64,000 bases of DNA from Chromatiaceae bacterium (lineage in GTDB: Bacteria > Pseudomonadota > Gammaproteobacteria > Chromatiales > Chromatiaceae): contig JACKMX010000006.1 in NCBI GenBank assembly GCA_024235175.1, positions 52,501 to 116,500 of the forward strand, given 5' to 3'. A model generated the notes under the pieces. The model saw nothing but the letters and a program-made list of their open reading frames with translations, was not told the origin of the DNA and did no database searches. Position 1 is the first letter of the stretch, and every line of letters starts with the position of its first letter. The position numbers and the translations under genes are program-made. Below are positions 8,754-18,630 of this stretch, in pieces.

Positions 8754-9509
8754 TCAGACCGGATTTTCCACTTCTATAAAACGGTGCTCCAGACCGAACT
8801 CTTTGCTGAGCAGCCCTCCCAAAGCCCGAACCCCGTACCGTTCTGTCGCATGATGGCCGGCCGCAAAATAATGAACTCCCAGCTCGCGCGCAATGTGCAC
8901 TGTCTGCTCGGAAATTTCGCCCGATATATAAGCATCTGTTCCATGTGCCGCAGCTTTTTCAATGTAGCTCTGGGCAGCACCTGTGCACCAGCAAACACGG
9001 CTGATGGGGCTGTCTCCAGCAGGGATATGGAGAGGTTGCCGGTTTAATACCGCGCTCATTTTACCGGCCAGTTGTTCCGCAGCCAGAGGAGACCGGAAGC
9101 TCCCCCTCCACAATAACCCCCCCGTCTCCTGCAGCACCTCGACATCATCAAGCTCCAGTAATACCGCCAACTGCTTGTTATTGCCCAACTCTGGGTGTGC
9201 ATCCAAAGGTAGATGATAAGCCATCAGGCTGATCCCTTGCTGTATCAGCGTCCTTACTCTTCGCCCTTTGTAACCGACCAACGGCTGCTCTTCACCACGC
9301 CAGAAGTATCCATGGTGCACAAGCAGCAGATCGCTTTGCCAGGAGACAGCCTCATCAATCAACGCCTGGCTTGCAGTGACTCCGGTCACCAGCCGCTGTA
9401 CCTGCCGAACCCCGGAATCCACCTGTAATCCGTTGGGGCAATAGTCTTCGAATGATGAGCTGTCCAGCAGCTCATTACAGAATCGCTCCAATTCAAACAG
9501 ATCTGCCAC
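8754..9509 (-). CDS. Nif3-like dinuclear metal centre protein
   Basis: A 251-residue member of the YbgI/Nif3 family. The motifs C-P-N-G-L-Q-V-D near residue 23, L-L-V-H-H-G-Y-F-W near 62-70 and the C-terminal A-G-H-H-A-T-E-R-Y hold the metal-binding His, Asp and Glu residues. The family forms hexamers with a dimetal site and is often called GTP cyclohydrolase 1 type 2, but its role in bacteria is unsettled. It lies 208 bp upstream of petA on the same strand and is divergent from the DegS-like gene. Confidence 0.9.
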   Translation of the reverse strand: MADLFELERFCNELLDSSSFEDYCPNGLQVDSGVRQVQRLVTGVTASQALIDEAVSWQSDLLLVHHGYFWRGEEQPLVGYKGRRVRTLIQQGISLMAYHLPLDAHPELGNNKQLAVLLELDDVEVLQETGGLLWRGSFRSPLAAEQLAGKMSAVLNRQPLHIPAGDSPISRVCWCTGAAQSYIEKAAAHGTDAYISGEISEQTVHIARELGVHYFAAGHHATERYGVRALGGLLSKEFGLEHRFIEVENPV

Positions 9510-9609
9510 AATTGCTCCCTCCTGTCATCTTTAGGCCTCAGAGAATTAACTGAGACATGATAAATTAGGGCCTGTTTGCGGACCCAGATTTTTCAAACAT
9601 TATTTTCAA

Positions 9610-10761
9610 ATGAAATCAACCAGACCACTTCTCTTCACCTTGGCGTCTGTCGCAGCCGGCCTGTTTGCCGCCTTGCTGGTACTGAACCTGGTAAACGATA
9701 AAGATCCAAGACCCAGTCCGAATGTATCAAAAGCAATTAATCCGGCAGGAGTTCCACCTGGTCCAGTCTCATACGCCTCTGCGGTGGAGGCCGCTACGCC
9801 CTCGGTGGTCAACATCTACACAACCAAGGTGACCCTTGAGCGCAGATCAAGGCTGTTTGATGACCCTATTTTTCAACGCTTTTTCGGTGATCGTTTTGCC
9901 TCGCAACCGAAAGAAAGACGCCAAACCAGCTTGGGATCCGGCGTCATTATCAGCGACCGCGGCTTCATTCTTACCAATCATCATGTGATTAAGGGAGCCG
10001 ACGAAATCCGCGTGGTCCTTTCCAATGGTGATACATTCGCAGCGGAAATTGCGGGAACCGATCCAGATACAGATCTGGCAGTAATAAAAACCGAACAAAC
10101 CAATCTCCCTGCGATCACCGTGGGCAACTCACAGCACCTGCGAGTCGGTGATGTTGTGTTGGCAATCGGCAATCCGTTCGGCGTCGGACAGACTGTCACG
10201 ATGGGCATTGTCAGCGCAACCGGGCGCAATCAGTTGGGAATCAATACTTTTGAAAATTTCATACAGACTGACGCCGCGATCAACCCCGGCAACTCAGGCG
10301 GGGCACTGATCAACGCCTATGGAGAACTGGTTGGCATCAATACCGCCATATTCTCAAAAACGGGCGGTTCGGACGGTATTGGTTTCGCTATTCCCATAGC
10401 GCTGGCAAAGGGGGTGATGGATCAGATACTTAAACAAGGTCGGGTGGTCAGGGGCTGGCTCGGTATTGCCGGTCAGGACATTAACCCTGCACTTGCGAAA
10501 AAATTTGGCCTGCCTGAGGTTCGCGGCGTAATGGTCTCCGGTGTGCTCGAAGGGGGACCCGCCGACAAGGCGGGCATAGAACCGGGCGACATTATCACTC
10601 GTATCGACAATCGGGTTCCGGGAAATTCGTTCGACATTCTTACGATCATATCTGCATTGCAGCCGGGTACCCGGGTGAAAATCAGGGGATTGCGTGGTGA
10701 CAAAACCTTAAATCTCGAGGCAGTGGTCAGCGAGCGCCCAAAAATAGAGATGGAGGAGTAA
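9610..10761 (+). CDS. degS: DegS/AlgW-type membrane-anchored serine protease
   Basis: Encodes 383 residues with an N-terminal membrane anchor (about 5-27), a trypsin-like domain and a single PDZ domain (about 280-370). The catalytic triad reads as H125 (N-H-H-V-I), D155 (T-D-L-A-V) and S229 (G-N-S-G-G-A). Proteases of this layout sit in the periplasm and cleave the anti-sigma factor RseA/MucA family when unfolded porins bind the PDZ domain. The single PDZ and anchor argue for DegS/AlgW rather than two-PDZ DegP/DegQ. No anti-sigma gene is nearby. Confidence 0.9.
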   Translation: MKSTRPLLFTLASVAAGLFAALLVLNLVNDKDPRPSPNVSKAINPAGVPPGPVSYASAVEAATPSVVNIYTTKVTLERRSRLFDDPIFQRFFGDRFASQPKERRQTSLGSGVIISDRGFILTNHHVIKGADEIRVVLSNGDTFAAEIAGTDPDTDLAVIKTEQTNLPAITVGNSQHLRVGDVVLAIGNPFGVGQTVTMGIVSATGRNQLGINTFENFIQTDAAINPGNSGGALINAYGELVGINTAIFSKTGGSDGIGFAIPIALAKGVMDQILKQGRVVRGWLGIAGQDINPALAKKFGLPEVRGVMVSGVLEGGPADKAGIEPGDIITRIDNRVPGNSFDILTIISALQPGTRVKIRGLRGDKTLNLEAVVSERPKIEMEE

Positions 10762-10875
10762 TATACCGGCTTGTCTCGCCCAGATTCCCGCACCTTACAA
10801 AACAGGATAAAGGCACCGAATACAAATATAACTTCCCTTTATATAACGCCAATCAATGCAGGGAAACAGAATCGG

Positions 10876-13359
10876 TCAGCCAGCCAGATCAGTGGAGGCT
10901 ACGAATACCGGCCTGATCTCTTCCAGAGGCCCGGGACGGGCAATACCATACCCTTGAGCAAAATCGACACCAATTTCCCGTACCCGTGCAAGAATTTTGT
11001 CATTTTCTACAAATTCAGCAATGGTTTTCTTCCCCATCACATGTCCGATATCGTTAATTGATCGGACCATGGCAAAATCGATCTCATCCTCCATGATGTC
11101 TCTGACAAAGGCACCGTCAATCTTAATGAAGTCAACCGGAAGATTCTTTAAATATGCAAAAGAGGACATGCCGCTGCCAAAATCGTCCAGTGCAAAACGG
11201 CAACCCTCCTGCCTCAGTTTTTCAATAAATCTGGCTGCCTTGGCCAGATTCGAAACCGCAGCGGTCTCAGTGATTTCAAAACAGATGCGGTCAGCCGGCA
11301 CTGAGTAGTGCCTGAATTGGCCGGTGAGAAAGCGCAGGAAGCTGTCATCGGTAATCGAGTGCCCGGACAAATTGATACAGCACAGGGACAAACTCTCAAG
11401 GTGCTCGGGATAACTGGCCAGCCAGGAGAGTGTCGAACGAACCACCCAGCGGTCGATTGTCGGCATCAGACTATAACGCTCTGCCGCACAAAGGAATGTT
11501 GGAGGCGGAACGAACTGTCCTGCCTCATCTTTCATACGCAGCAATATTTCATAGTGCCAACGCCCGTCATCAAACGCTTCGGTCAATGGCTGCAGCCGCT
11601 GAAAATAAAGAGAAAACCGGCGATCTTCAAATGCGTCGTGTATTCGCCCCACCCAGCGCATTTCCCCCTGTCGGCGCCCCAACTCCACGTCATCGTGGTG
11701 GAACAGGTGCGATCGGTTTCTGCCCTGCTCCTTAGCTACATTACATGCGGTATTAGCGGCGCTCAGGACATCGCTAACAGTTTGGCTCTTTGGCTGAACC
11801 GGTACAATCCCAATACTGGCGGTAACATTAAATCGCTTCCCTTCCCACTCAAAGCGGTTCTCCTGAATTTCCTTCAACAGATCTTTGCCTACACTTTCCG
11901 CTTTTTTCAACGAGCAGTCTTCCAGCAACAAGCCAAACTCATCTCCACCGAGGCGCGCTAAAATATCACCGGCACGGGTTTTGGAATGAATCAGTTGGCC
12001 CACCTGGTGTAACAGCATATCCCCCGCACCATGGCCGCCACTATCGTTAACCACCTTGAACTGGTCGATATCCAGAACAACGATGGCGTGTTCTTCCTTA
12101 AAGAGATATTCATCCAATAAAATCTTTACACGGCGCTCAAATTCCGCCCGATTCAGCAATCCTGTCAATGCATCGTGTGTCGATTGAAACGATATACGCT
12201 CCTCAAGACGGTGTGCCTCAGTCATATCACGCAGATAAGCAGTAAAGAATGGCTCATCCTCCAACGGAATGCGGGTCACCGTAAGTTCGATAGGAAACTC
12301 GCTGCCGTCTGACCGCATCGCTGTGGTCTCCACTCTTCGCCCGAGAATTTTATTGGTATCGGACGCCACGGCAGAGCGCAGTCCTTCACGATGCAGTTCC
12401 CGCAGCGATGGCGGTATCAACAGTTCGGCGAGTTCACGTCCAATAATATTTTCACGCTTGTAGCCAAAAGCCTTTTCCGCTGCCGGGTTGAACTCGACGA
12501 TATTTCCCCGATGGTCCATGGTGATAATCGAGTCGAGCGAGGACTCCATGATTGAGCGCTTCCTGGCCTCGCTACGGGAGAGCTCAATCATAACTTCGGT
12601 GCGTTTTTGCTGGTTGCGATGAAGATTATGGAAAATGTATCCGATCAAAAGCAGTCCGGCGATCCAAAGGATCCCCATTGAAAGGACGTCAGCAAAAAAT
12701 CTGTTGTGCTCCTTATCCAGTAATCCGTTCAAAGGAACCGAAACGCCAACTCCTCCCGCAATCCCACCAGCCTGTTGATTGGCTCCGGTGTGGCACATCA
12801 GACAGCCTGGAGACATCATCATCGGGCGCATCAGCCGCAGATAGGGTTGGCCGTTCACCAGCGAAACCTCCACCATTTCATCACGACCGTCATCGAAAGC
12901 TTGAAGCGCTGAACGCTCCCATCTATCCGGTGCGTTTTCCGGGCGGATAGGCGAGCGGCTGGTAATGCGTCCGGCGATACCATAGAGTTCGCCAAAATTT
13001 TCATTTAACTGACGAATAATCGCCGCCGGATTGATAAGGGTCAGTTCCTGTCCGGCAGGTGTCACTATGTCACGTTCCGGAATATGTGCAAGATTCGGAT
13101 CCGGACGCATCGTTTCCGACCGTGGCACGTAAATTCGCCCATGCCCGGTGGCCCACAATCTGAAAGCGACATCCTTGTTGAAATGAGCTCGCGCCTGAAT
13201 CAGCGCAATATCCTGGGTTGCTGCCTTTCCTCGCTGATAATCCAGATACAGGATCAGTGCAAGAACAGTGCTCCAGACAGCGACAAATATCCAACCCAGG
13301 ATTCTGAGATCGGAAACAAATCGGTGTGGGTTGAATGGCTTCACACTATCTCTTCGCAT
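10876..13359 (-). CDS. Membrane sensor with c-haem-type DUF3365, PAS, GGDEF and EAL domains
   Basis: An 827-residue protein. A membrane span (about 18-40) is followed by a periplasmic Tll0287/DUF3365-like region with a C-L-M-C-H motif at residues 186-190, a possible covalent haem-c site. A second span (about 230-250) leads to a PAS domain (about 275-395). The GGDEF domain has an intact G-G-D-E-F at about 471-475. The EAL domain begins Y-E-I-L-L-R with E604. It probably makes and/or breaks cyclic di-GMP in response to redox or a gas ligand; which activity dominates cannot be told. It is convergent with degS. Confidence 0.9.
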   Translation of the reverse strand: MRRDSVKPFNPHRFVSDLRILGWIFVAVWSTVLALILYLDYQRGKAATQDIALIQARAHFNKDVAFRLWATGHGRIYVPRSETMRPDPNLAHIPERDIVTPAGQELTLINPAAIIRQLNENFGELYGIAGRITSRSPIRPENAPDRWERSALQAFDDGRDEMVEVSLVNGQPYLRLMRPMMMSPGCLMCHTGANQQAGGIAGGVGVSVPLNGLLDKEHNRFFADVLSMGILWIAGLLLIGYIFHNLHRNQQKRTEVMIELSRSEARKRSIMESSLDSIITMDHRGNIVEFNPAAEKAFGYKRENIIGRELAELLIPPSLRELHREGLRSAVASDTNKILGRRVETTAMRSDGSEFPIELTVTRIPLEDEPFFTAYLRDMTEAHRLEERISFQSTHDALTGLLNRAEFERRVKILLDEYLFKEEHAIVVLDIDQFKVVNDSGGHGAGDMLLHQVGQLIHSKTRAGDILARLGGDEFGLLLEDCSLKKAESVGKDLLKEIQENRFEWEGKRFNVTASIGIVPVQPKSQTVSDVLSAANTACNVAKEQGRNRSHLFHHDDVELGRRQGEMRWVGRIHDAFEDRRFSLYFQRLQPLTEAFDDGRWHYEILLRMKDEAGQFVPPPTFLCAAERYSLMPTIDRWVVRSTLSWLASYPEHLESLSLCCINLSGHSITDDSFLRFLTGQFRHYSVPADRICFEITETAAVSNLAKAARFIEKLRQEGCRFALDDFGSGMSSFAYLKNLPVDFIKIDGAFVRDIMEDEIDFAMVRSINDIGHVMGKKTIAEFVENDKILARVREIGVDFAQGYGIARPGPLEEIRPVFVASTDLAG

Positions 13360-13618
13360 ATTAAACCGGATATCGGCTGGAGCCAGTCAAACTATAGTGC
13401 CGATGAGCCAAGCCAACAGCCCCGCCTCAGCACTGATATGGGCCCCACCTTACCCTAATCATAAAACCCGCATTTTAACCGGTATTATGCACAAAGCGAC
13501 CCTAAACAATGAAAACAAAGGTAAAATATCCAAAAATGCCTGTTTATCCTGACAATACGCAGGGCAAGCTCAAGAGATGTTGACAGCAGGCTGTCACAAC
13601 GCAGCTGTATGGGAGACT

Positions 13619-14695
13619 TTAGGGCCTGAAAGCGGCCAGAAAAGCTGTATTCTCTTCCGGTGTTCCAACCGTAACACGCAGACAATCCACCAATAGAGGG
13701 TGGCTTCCGTGCAGATTCTTCACTAATACACCCCGCTGCCGGAGATCGTGGAATACCGGAGTTGCACGACCCGGTGCCAGCCTGACCAGAATGAAATTTG
13801 CCTGACTGGCCACAGGCGCTATTCCTTTGATGCCCTGCAACTGCCGGAACAACTCATCGCGAGCCTGACGGATCGCCGCTGTCTGACGGTCGAATACAGA
13901 CTGGTGGCTGAGCGAGAATTCGGCACTTATCTGGGTCAGTACGTTGATATTGTACGGAAGACGGGTTTTCTCGATCTCATTCAGCCAGGCGGCAGGTCCA
14001 GCCAGAAGACCCAGGCGCAGCCCGGCCAGACCCATTTTTGACACAGTGCGCATGACCAGGAGATTATCGTAACGACCCAGCAGAGAAAGAAAGCTGACAT
14101 CGGTAAAAGGCGCATAAGCCTCGTCAATTACCACCAGGCCGGGCGCCGCTTCGATCACCCTCAACATCTCTTCCTTATTGAAAAGATTTCCAGTCGGATT
14201 ATTCGGATAAGCCAGAAAAATCAGTGCTGGCCGTATCCGAGCTATTTCAGCCAGCAGTTTATCCATATTCAGACTGAAATCCGGCTTGAGGGAAACCCCG
14301 TAATATTCCATTCCGAGAAACAGGGCGATCATGCGATACATCACGAAACTCGGCTCAACCGCCAGAATTTTCCGGTCTGGTCCGGCAACCGTCATTGCGA
14401 TCATCTGAATCAACTCGTCGGACCCGTTGCCCAGCACCAACTCCATATTTTCGGGAATGGCCATGGTCCGCCGCAGACCCGCTTTGACACCCGGAGCCTG
14501 GGATTGGGGATAACGATTGATCTCCACTTTCCGCAGCAGATCCAGCCACTCTTCACGCAATGATTCGGGCCACCGGTAAGGATTCTCCATCGCATCCAGT
14601 TTGATCAGCCCCTCGGCATCCGCCACATGATAGGCGGAAAGCTGTCTGATCTGTGGGCGGACCCAGTGCGTTACAAGTTCCTCAATCTCTCCCAT
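13619..14695 (-). CDS. hisC: Histidinol-phosphate aminotransferase
   Basis: Encodes 358 residues of a class I/II PLP-dependent aminotransferase. It converts imidazole-acetol phosphate to histidinol phosphate. The substrate region A-M-E-N-P-Y, the P-N-N-P-T-G motif and the lysine segment T-V-S-K-M-G-L-A-G-L-R (PLP Schiff base) are present. A TTG two codons upstream is also in frame, but the ATG at 14695 has an AGGG 6 bp before it. It follows hisD by 26 bp and ends the his block. Confidence 0.95.
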   Translation of the reverse strand: MGEIEELVTHWVRPQIRQLSAYHVADAEGLIKLDAMENPYRWPESLREEWLDLLRKVEINRYPQSQAPGVKAGLRRTMAIPENMELVLGNGSDELIQMIAMTVAGPDRKILAVEPSFVMYRMIALFLGMEYYGVSLKPDFSLNMDKLLAEIARIRPALIFLAYPNNPTGNLFNKEEMLRVIEAAPGLVVIDEAYAPFTDVSFLSLLGRYDNLLVMRTVSKMGLAGLRLGLLAGPAAWLNEIEKTRLPYNINVLTQISAEFSLSHQSVFDRQTAAIRQARDELFRQLQGIKGIAPVASQANFILVRLAPGRATPVFHDLRQRGVLVKNLHGSHPLLVDCLRVTVGTPEENTAFLAAFRP

Positions 14696-14721
14696 AGCCA
14701 ACCCTATCTCTCAGACAATCG

Positions 14722-16029
14722 TCAGGATTCCTTCTTGTAACGATACTCAGCAGAACGTGCGTGAGCAGTCAATCCTTCACCACGCGCCAGAACCGAAGCG
14801 GTGCAACCCAAGGTCTCGGATCCTGCTACTGATACCATGATCAGGCTGCTGCGTTTCTGAAAATCGTAAACACCGAGCGGTGATGAAAAACGTGCAGTCC
14901 GTGAAGTCGGTAACACATGATTGGGCCCCGCACAATAGTCACCCAGCGGTTCGGATGTGTAACGCCCCATAAATATCGCCCCGGCGTGCCGGATTTTCGG
15001 CACTATCAACTCCGGATTGACCACCGAAAGTTCAAGATGCTCAGGCGCAATGATATTGGCCAGTTCACAAGCCTCATCCATATCCCGGCAGCCAATCAAT
15101 GCGCCGCGTGCCGCAAGTGCTGCAGCAATAATCGGTTCACGTTCCAAAGTGGGCAGCAGCCGGTCGATACTTGATTTTACCCGAGCGACAAATTCGATGT
15201 CCGGACATACCAGGATGGACTGGGCATCCTCGTCATGCTCGGCCTGGGAAAAAAGATCCATCGCCACCCAGTCAGGATCGGTGGCACCGTCGCAGATAAC
15301 CAGAATTTCGGATGGCCCCGCGATCATATCAATCCCTACCTGACCATAGACCGCCCGCTTTGCGGTAGCCACGTAAATATTACCCGGCCCCACCACTTTG
15401 TCCACTCCCGGCACGGTTTCGGTACCATAAGCAAGCGCAGCTACAGCCTGAGCACCACCGATCGCAAAAACCCGATCCACGCCACTGGTGTAAGCAGCGG
15501 CCAGCACCAGATCATTCAACTCTCCAGCCGGTGTGGGAACCACCATAACCAGCTCATGCACGCCAGCCACCTTCGCCGGAATGGCATTCATCAGCACCGA
15601 TGACGGGTAGGCAGCCTTGCCCCCCGGAACATAGAGCCCAACTCTGTCAAGTGGAGATACCTGTTGACCCAGAACACTGCCGTCTGCTTCGGAAAAAGAC
15701 CATGACTCGATTTTCTGCTTTTCGGCATAAGCCTGAATGCGTTTTCCAGCATGCACCAACGCCAGCCGCTGCTCCTCCGGAATCAGCTCCCAAGCCCGCT
15801 CCAGTCGGGCGTGTGGTATTTCCAGATCGCTCGCAAGAGTCGCCTGCCAGTTGTCAAAGCGAGTGGTATACTCCAGCAGTGCGGCATCCCCTCTTGCACG
15901 GATATCCGCAATGATTTCTGTTACCGTCTGGTTGACAGACTGGTCCGAAACCAAATCCCAGGCCAGTAATTCATCCAACTGATTTCGAAAGTTGTCATCC
16001 AAAGTGGAGAGCTGTCGTATTTCAGCCAT
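14722..16029 (-). CDS. hisD: Histidinol dehydrogenase
   Basis: Encodes 435 residues. It oxidises histidinol to histidine in two NAD-dependent steps with a bound zinc ion. The family signature lies around V-D-M/I-A-G-P-S-E-I, with the conserved E-H-D/H segments (Q-A-E-H-D-E-D) and N-H-V-L-P-T near the C-terminus. It lies 220 bp from hisG; that spacer has no gene I can support. hisC follows directly. Confidence 0.96.
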   Translation of the reverse strand: MAEIRQLSTLDDNFRNQLDELLAWDLVSDQSVNQTVTEIIADIRARGDAALLEYTTRFDNWQATLASDLEIPHARLERAWELIPEEQRLALVHAGKRIQAYAEKQKIESWSFSEADGSVLGQQVSPLDRVGLYVPGGKAAYPSSVLMNAIPAKVAGVHELVMVVPTPAGELNDLVLAAAYTSGVDRVFAIGGAQAVAALAYGTETVPGVDKVVGPGNIYVATAKRAVYGQVGIDMIAGPSEILVICDGATDPDWVAMDLFSQAEHDEDAQSILVCPDIEFVARVKSSIDRLLPTLEREPIIAAALAARGALIGCRDMDEACELANIIAPEHLELSVVNPELIVPKIRHAGAIFMGRYTSEPLGDYCAGPNHVLPTSRTARFSSPLGVYDFQKRSSLIMVSVAGSETLGCTASVLARGEGLTAHARSAEYRYKKES

Positions 16030-16249
16030 TGCTTAATGCTCCTGTGACTTCTGAATAACGCTGTGCGATATCCTGGGAATAAGAGATTTATTTGAGATAA
16101 AGGGCGGTAAGTCGAAGAGTCAATGAATTAATTCCAAGGATGAACCAGCCTATCTGAATTCTTTCCCGGACTCTCGCCTCCGACCCTCATCGTCCAACAT
16201 ACGCACGCCGATAGGGTTTTTTCTGAGTGAATGCAAAACCGGTAACAAG

Positions 16250-16906
16250 CTAGTCTTTGCTATGTTCGCGGCGCTCCACCGCTTCCCTCAAGGCGCCCAA
16301 CAGATGGACGACGGCGGCATGCTTCATTTTCCATGAAGCCTTATTTACCACCAGCCGGGAACTTATATCCATGATGTGCTCAAGCGGAACCAAGCCATTC
16401 GCCTTCAAGGTATTGCCACTCTCAACCAGATCGACAATCAGATCGGAAAGGCCCACCAGTGGCGCCAGCTCCATTGAGCCATATAGTTTAATCACCTCGA
16501 CCTGCTGCCCTTTTCCAGCAAAATAGCTGCGTGTGGCATTTACGTACTTGGTGGCGATACGAAGCTGATTGCCTGATAAATTTGCCCCCTTTGCCCCTGC
16601 CACCATCAACCGGCAACGGGCAATCTGCAGATCCAGGGGTTCATATAGTCCATCACCACCATGTTCCATCAACACATCCTTTCCGGCAACGCCAAGATCG
16701 GCCGCACCCCATTGGACATAGGTTGGAACGTCGGTAGCGCGGATAATCAGGAGTTTAACCAACGGATGATTGGTCTCCAGGATCAACTTACGGCTGGTTT
16801 CAGGATCATCTACCGCCACAATACCTGCATGGGCCAGCAACGGCAGCGTCTGCTCGAAAATCCTGCCTTTGGAGAGCGCGATGGTAATCGGTGTATCGAA
16901 ATTCAT
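16250..16906 (-). CDS. hisG: ATP phosphoribosyltransferase, short form
   Basis: Encodes 218 residues, the size of the short HisG that needs HisZ as regulatory partner. No hisZ lies in this window. It condenses ATP with PRPP in the first step of histidine synthesis. The N-terminus I-T-I-A-L-S-K-G-R-I-F and the PRPP-binding stretch D-L-V-E-S-G-N-T-L-K-A-N are diagnostic. An ATG four codons upstream (16918) is possible, but its AG-rich site is only 2 bp away, while the chosen ATG has GGGA at 6 bp. It follows murA closely. Confidence 0.94.
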   Translation of the reverse strand: MNFDTPITIALSKGRIFEQTLPLLAHAGIVAVDDPETSRKLILETNHPLVKLLIIRATDVPTYVQWGAADLGVAGKDVLMEHGGDGLYEPLDLQIARCRLMVAGAKGANLSGNQLRIATKYVNATRSYFAGKGQQVEVIKLYGSMELAPLVGLSDLIVDLVESGNTLKANGLVPLEHIMDISSRLVVNKASWKMKHAAVVHLLGALREAVERREHSKD

Positions 16907-16921
16907 ATGAGTTCCCATCGC

Positions 16922-18181
16922 TCAACTTGGCACACGCCGAATCTGGGCTCCCAGTCCGGCAAGTTTCTCCTCTATATTTTCGTAACCCCGATCAATATGG
17001 TAAATACGGTCGACCACCGTCTCGCCATCTGCCACCAGCCCGGCCAGTACCAGACTTGCCGAAGCACGAAGATCGGTAGCCATAACCGGCGCACCGGTTA
17101 GCCGGCTTACCCCTTCACATATTGCGGTATTTCCTTCGAGTCTGATTCTTGCACCCATGCGCTGCATCTCCTGGACGTGCATGAAGCGATTCTCAAAGAC
17201 CGTTTCGGTGATAGTGCCCACGCCTTGGGCGACAGCATTCAAGGCGGTGAACTGCGCCTGCATATCAGTGGGGAATGCGGGATAAGGTGCGGTATGCACA
17301 TCCACCGCACGTGGCCGCCGGCCCTGCATATCGAGAGAAATCCAGTCCTCTCCAACTTCAATCAATGCGCCCGATTCGATCAATTTATTGAGCACCGCAT
17401 CCACCAGTTTCGGCTGGGTGTCACGCACCAGTATGCTGCCACTGGTCAGTGCAGCTGCCACCAGATAGGTGCCCGTTTCGATGCGATCTGGTAAAACCTG
17501 ATAACTGGTCCCGGAGAGACTCTCCACACCCTCTATGATGATGGAATCTGTTCCCGCACCATGGATTTTTGCCCCCATGGCAATTAGGCAGTTGGCGAGA
17601 TCCACCACTTCAGGTTCACGCGCGGCGTTCTCAATTCGTGTTTCGCCTCTAGCCAAAGTCGCCGCCATCATCAGATTCTCGGTGCCGGTAACGGTGACTA
17701 TATCCAACACCAGCCGGGCTCCCTTAAGCCGTTTGCAACTGGCTCGTATGTAGCCGCCATCAACTTCCACTGTGGCTCCCATAGCCCGCAAACCATCGAT
17801 ATGCAGGTTGACCGGCCTGGAGCCGATCGCACACCCGCCGGGAAGTGACACGTCCGCTCTGCCAAATCGAGCGAGTAATGGTCCCAACACCAAAATAGAA
17901 GCGCGCATGGTACGCACCAGTTCATAGGGCGCATAAAAATCCCTGATAGTGCTGGAATCGACCTCGATGCGCATCTTTTCATCCACCGTCAGATCCACCC
18001 CCATTCGCCCAAGGAGCTCCATCGTGGTGGTGATGTCATGCAGATGCGGCACATTTCCTACCGTCATGCGGCCATCCGCCAGCAGCGTAGCCGCCAGGAT
18101 GGGAAGTGCAGCGTTCTTGGCTCCGGCAACTCGCACATCGCCGTGCAGAGATATGCCGCCGTTGATGATCAATTTATCCAT
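16922..18181 (-). CDS. murA: UDP-N-acetylglucosamine 1-carboxyvinyltransferase MurA
   Basis: Encodes 419 residues of the EPSP-synthase fold. It transfers enolpyruvate from PEP to UDP-GlcNAc, the first committed step of peptidoglycan synthesis. The N-terminal K of A-G-A-K-N-A-A and the active-site loop cysteine in G-G-C-A-I-G-S-R-P are present, so the enzyme should be sensitive to fosfomycin-type alkylation. It lies 88 bp after mlaB and just before hisG. The small bolA/ibaG gene often found just upstream of murA is absent here. Confidence 0.96.
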   Translation of the reverse strand: MDKLIINGGISLHGDVRVAGAKNAALPILAATLLADGRMTVGNVPHLHDITTTMELLGRMGVDLTVDEKMRIEVDSSTIRDFYAPYELVRTMRASILVLGPLLARFGRADVSLPGGCAIGSRPVNLHIDGLRAMGATVEVDGGYIRASCKRLKGARLVLDIVTVTGTENLMMAATLARGETRIENAAREPEVVDLANCLIAMGAKIHGAGTDSIIIEGVESLSGTSYQVLPDRIETGTYLVAAALTSGSILVRDTQPKLVDAVLNKLIESGALIEVGEDWISLDMQGRRPRAVDVHTAPYPAFPTDMQAQFTALNAVAQGVGTITETVFENRFMHVQEMQRMGARIRLEGNTAICEGVSRLTGAPVMATDLRASASLVLAGLVADGETVVDRIYHIDRGYENIEEKLAGLGAQIRRVPS

Positions 18182-18269
18182 GAATTTAGCCGCAAAGAGG
18201 GCCCTGACGAAACGGTTCGGGAAAACGGCTTATGATATAGAAAAAACAGTGAAACGGAAAATTTGAACG

Positions 18270-18587
18270 CTACTCGGCAACTGGAAGAAGCATCTCCGCA
18301 TTGCTGAGCCGGGCAATGCCCAAAAGCGACTGAGGCAGATTAAGGAATCTGACGTGTTGACCCGTACTCGCAGCCACAGCAACCAACTCAAGCAACAATA
18401 CCAAACCGGCGCTGTCGCAATTAACCACAGACTCGAGATCCACAATGGGATTCGGGACTTTGGCCAGCATCGGACGAGCCTCTTCCAATAAACGCGCAAC
18501 GGTGGAGAATACCAGGTCACCGGCCACCAGAATGGCGCCCTCGCTGGTCATGCTAACACTTGCCGGCGGCACTATAGACTCTTTCAC
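18270..18587 (-). CDS. mlaB: STAS domain protein MlaB
   Basis: Encodes about 105 residues of a STAS domain with the conserved segment V-N-C-D-S-A-G-L-V-L-L-L, where the serine follows the D. MlaB is the cytoplasmic subunit that stabilises the MlaFEDB phospholipid transport complex. A GTG at 18587 has an AGG 6 bp upstream and was chosen; an in-frame TTG at 18602 gives 5 more residues, and an ATG at 18551 is also possible. It follows mlaC directly. Confidence 0.85.
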   Translation of the reverse strand: MKESIVPPASVSMTSEGAILVAGDLVFSTVARLLEEARPMLAKVPNPIVDLESVVNCDSAGLVLLLELVAVAASTGQHVRFLNLPQSLLGIARLSNAEMLLPVAE

Positions 18588-18630
18588 AGGACGCCTGCCC
18601 AAGTCCTGAAATTCCCATTTAGGTGAAACA

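Noticed and set aside
13578..13602. Hairpin TGACAG-CAGG-CTGTCA as a hisC terminator
   Set aside because: The stem is short and no T-run follows on the hisC strand.
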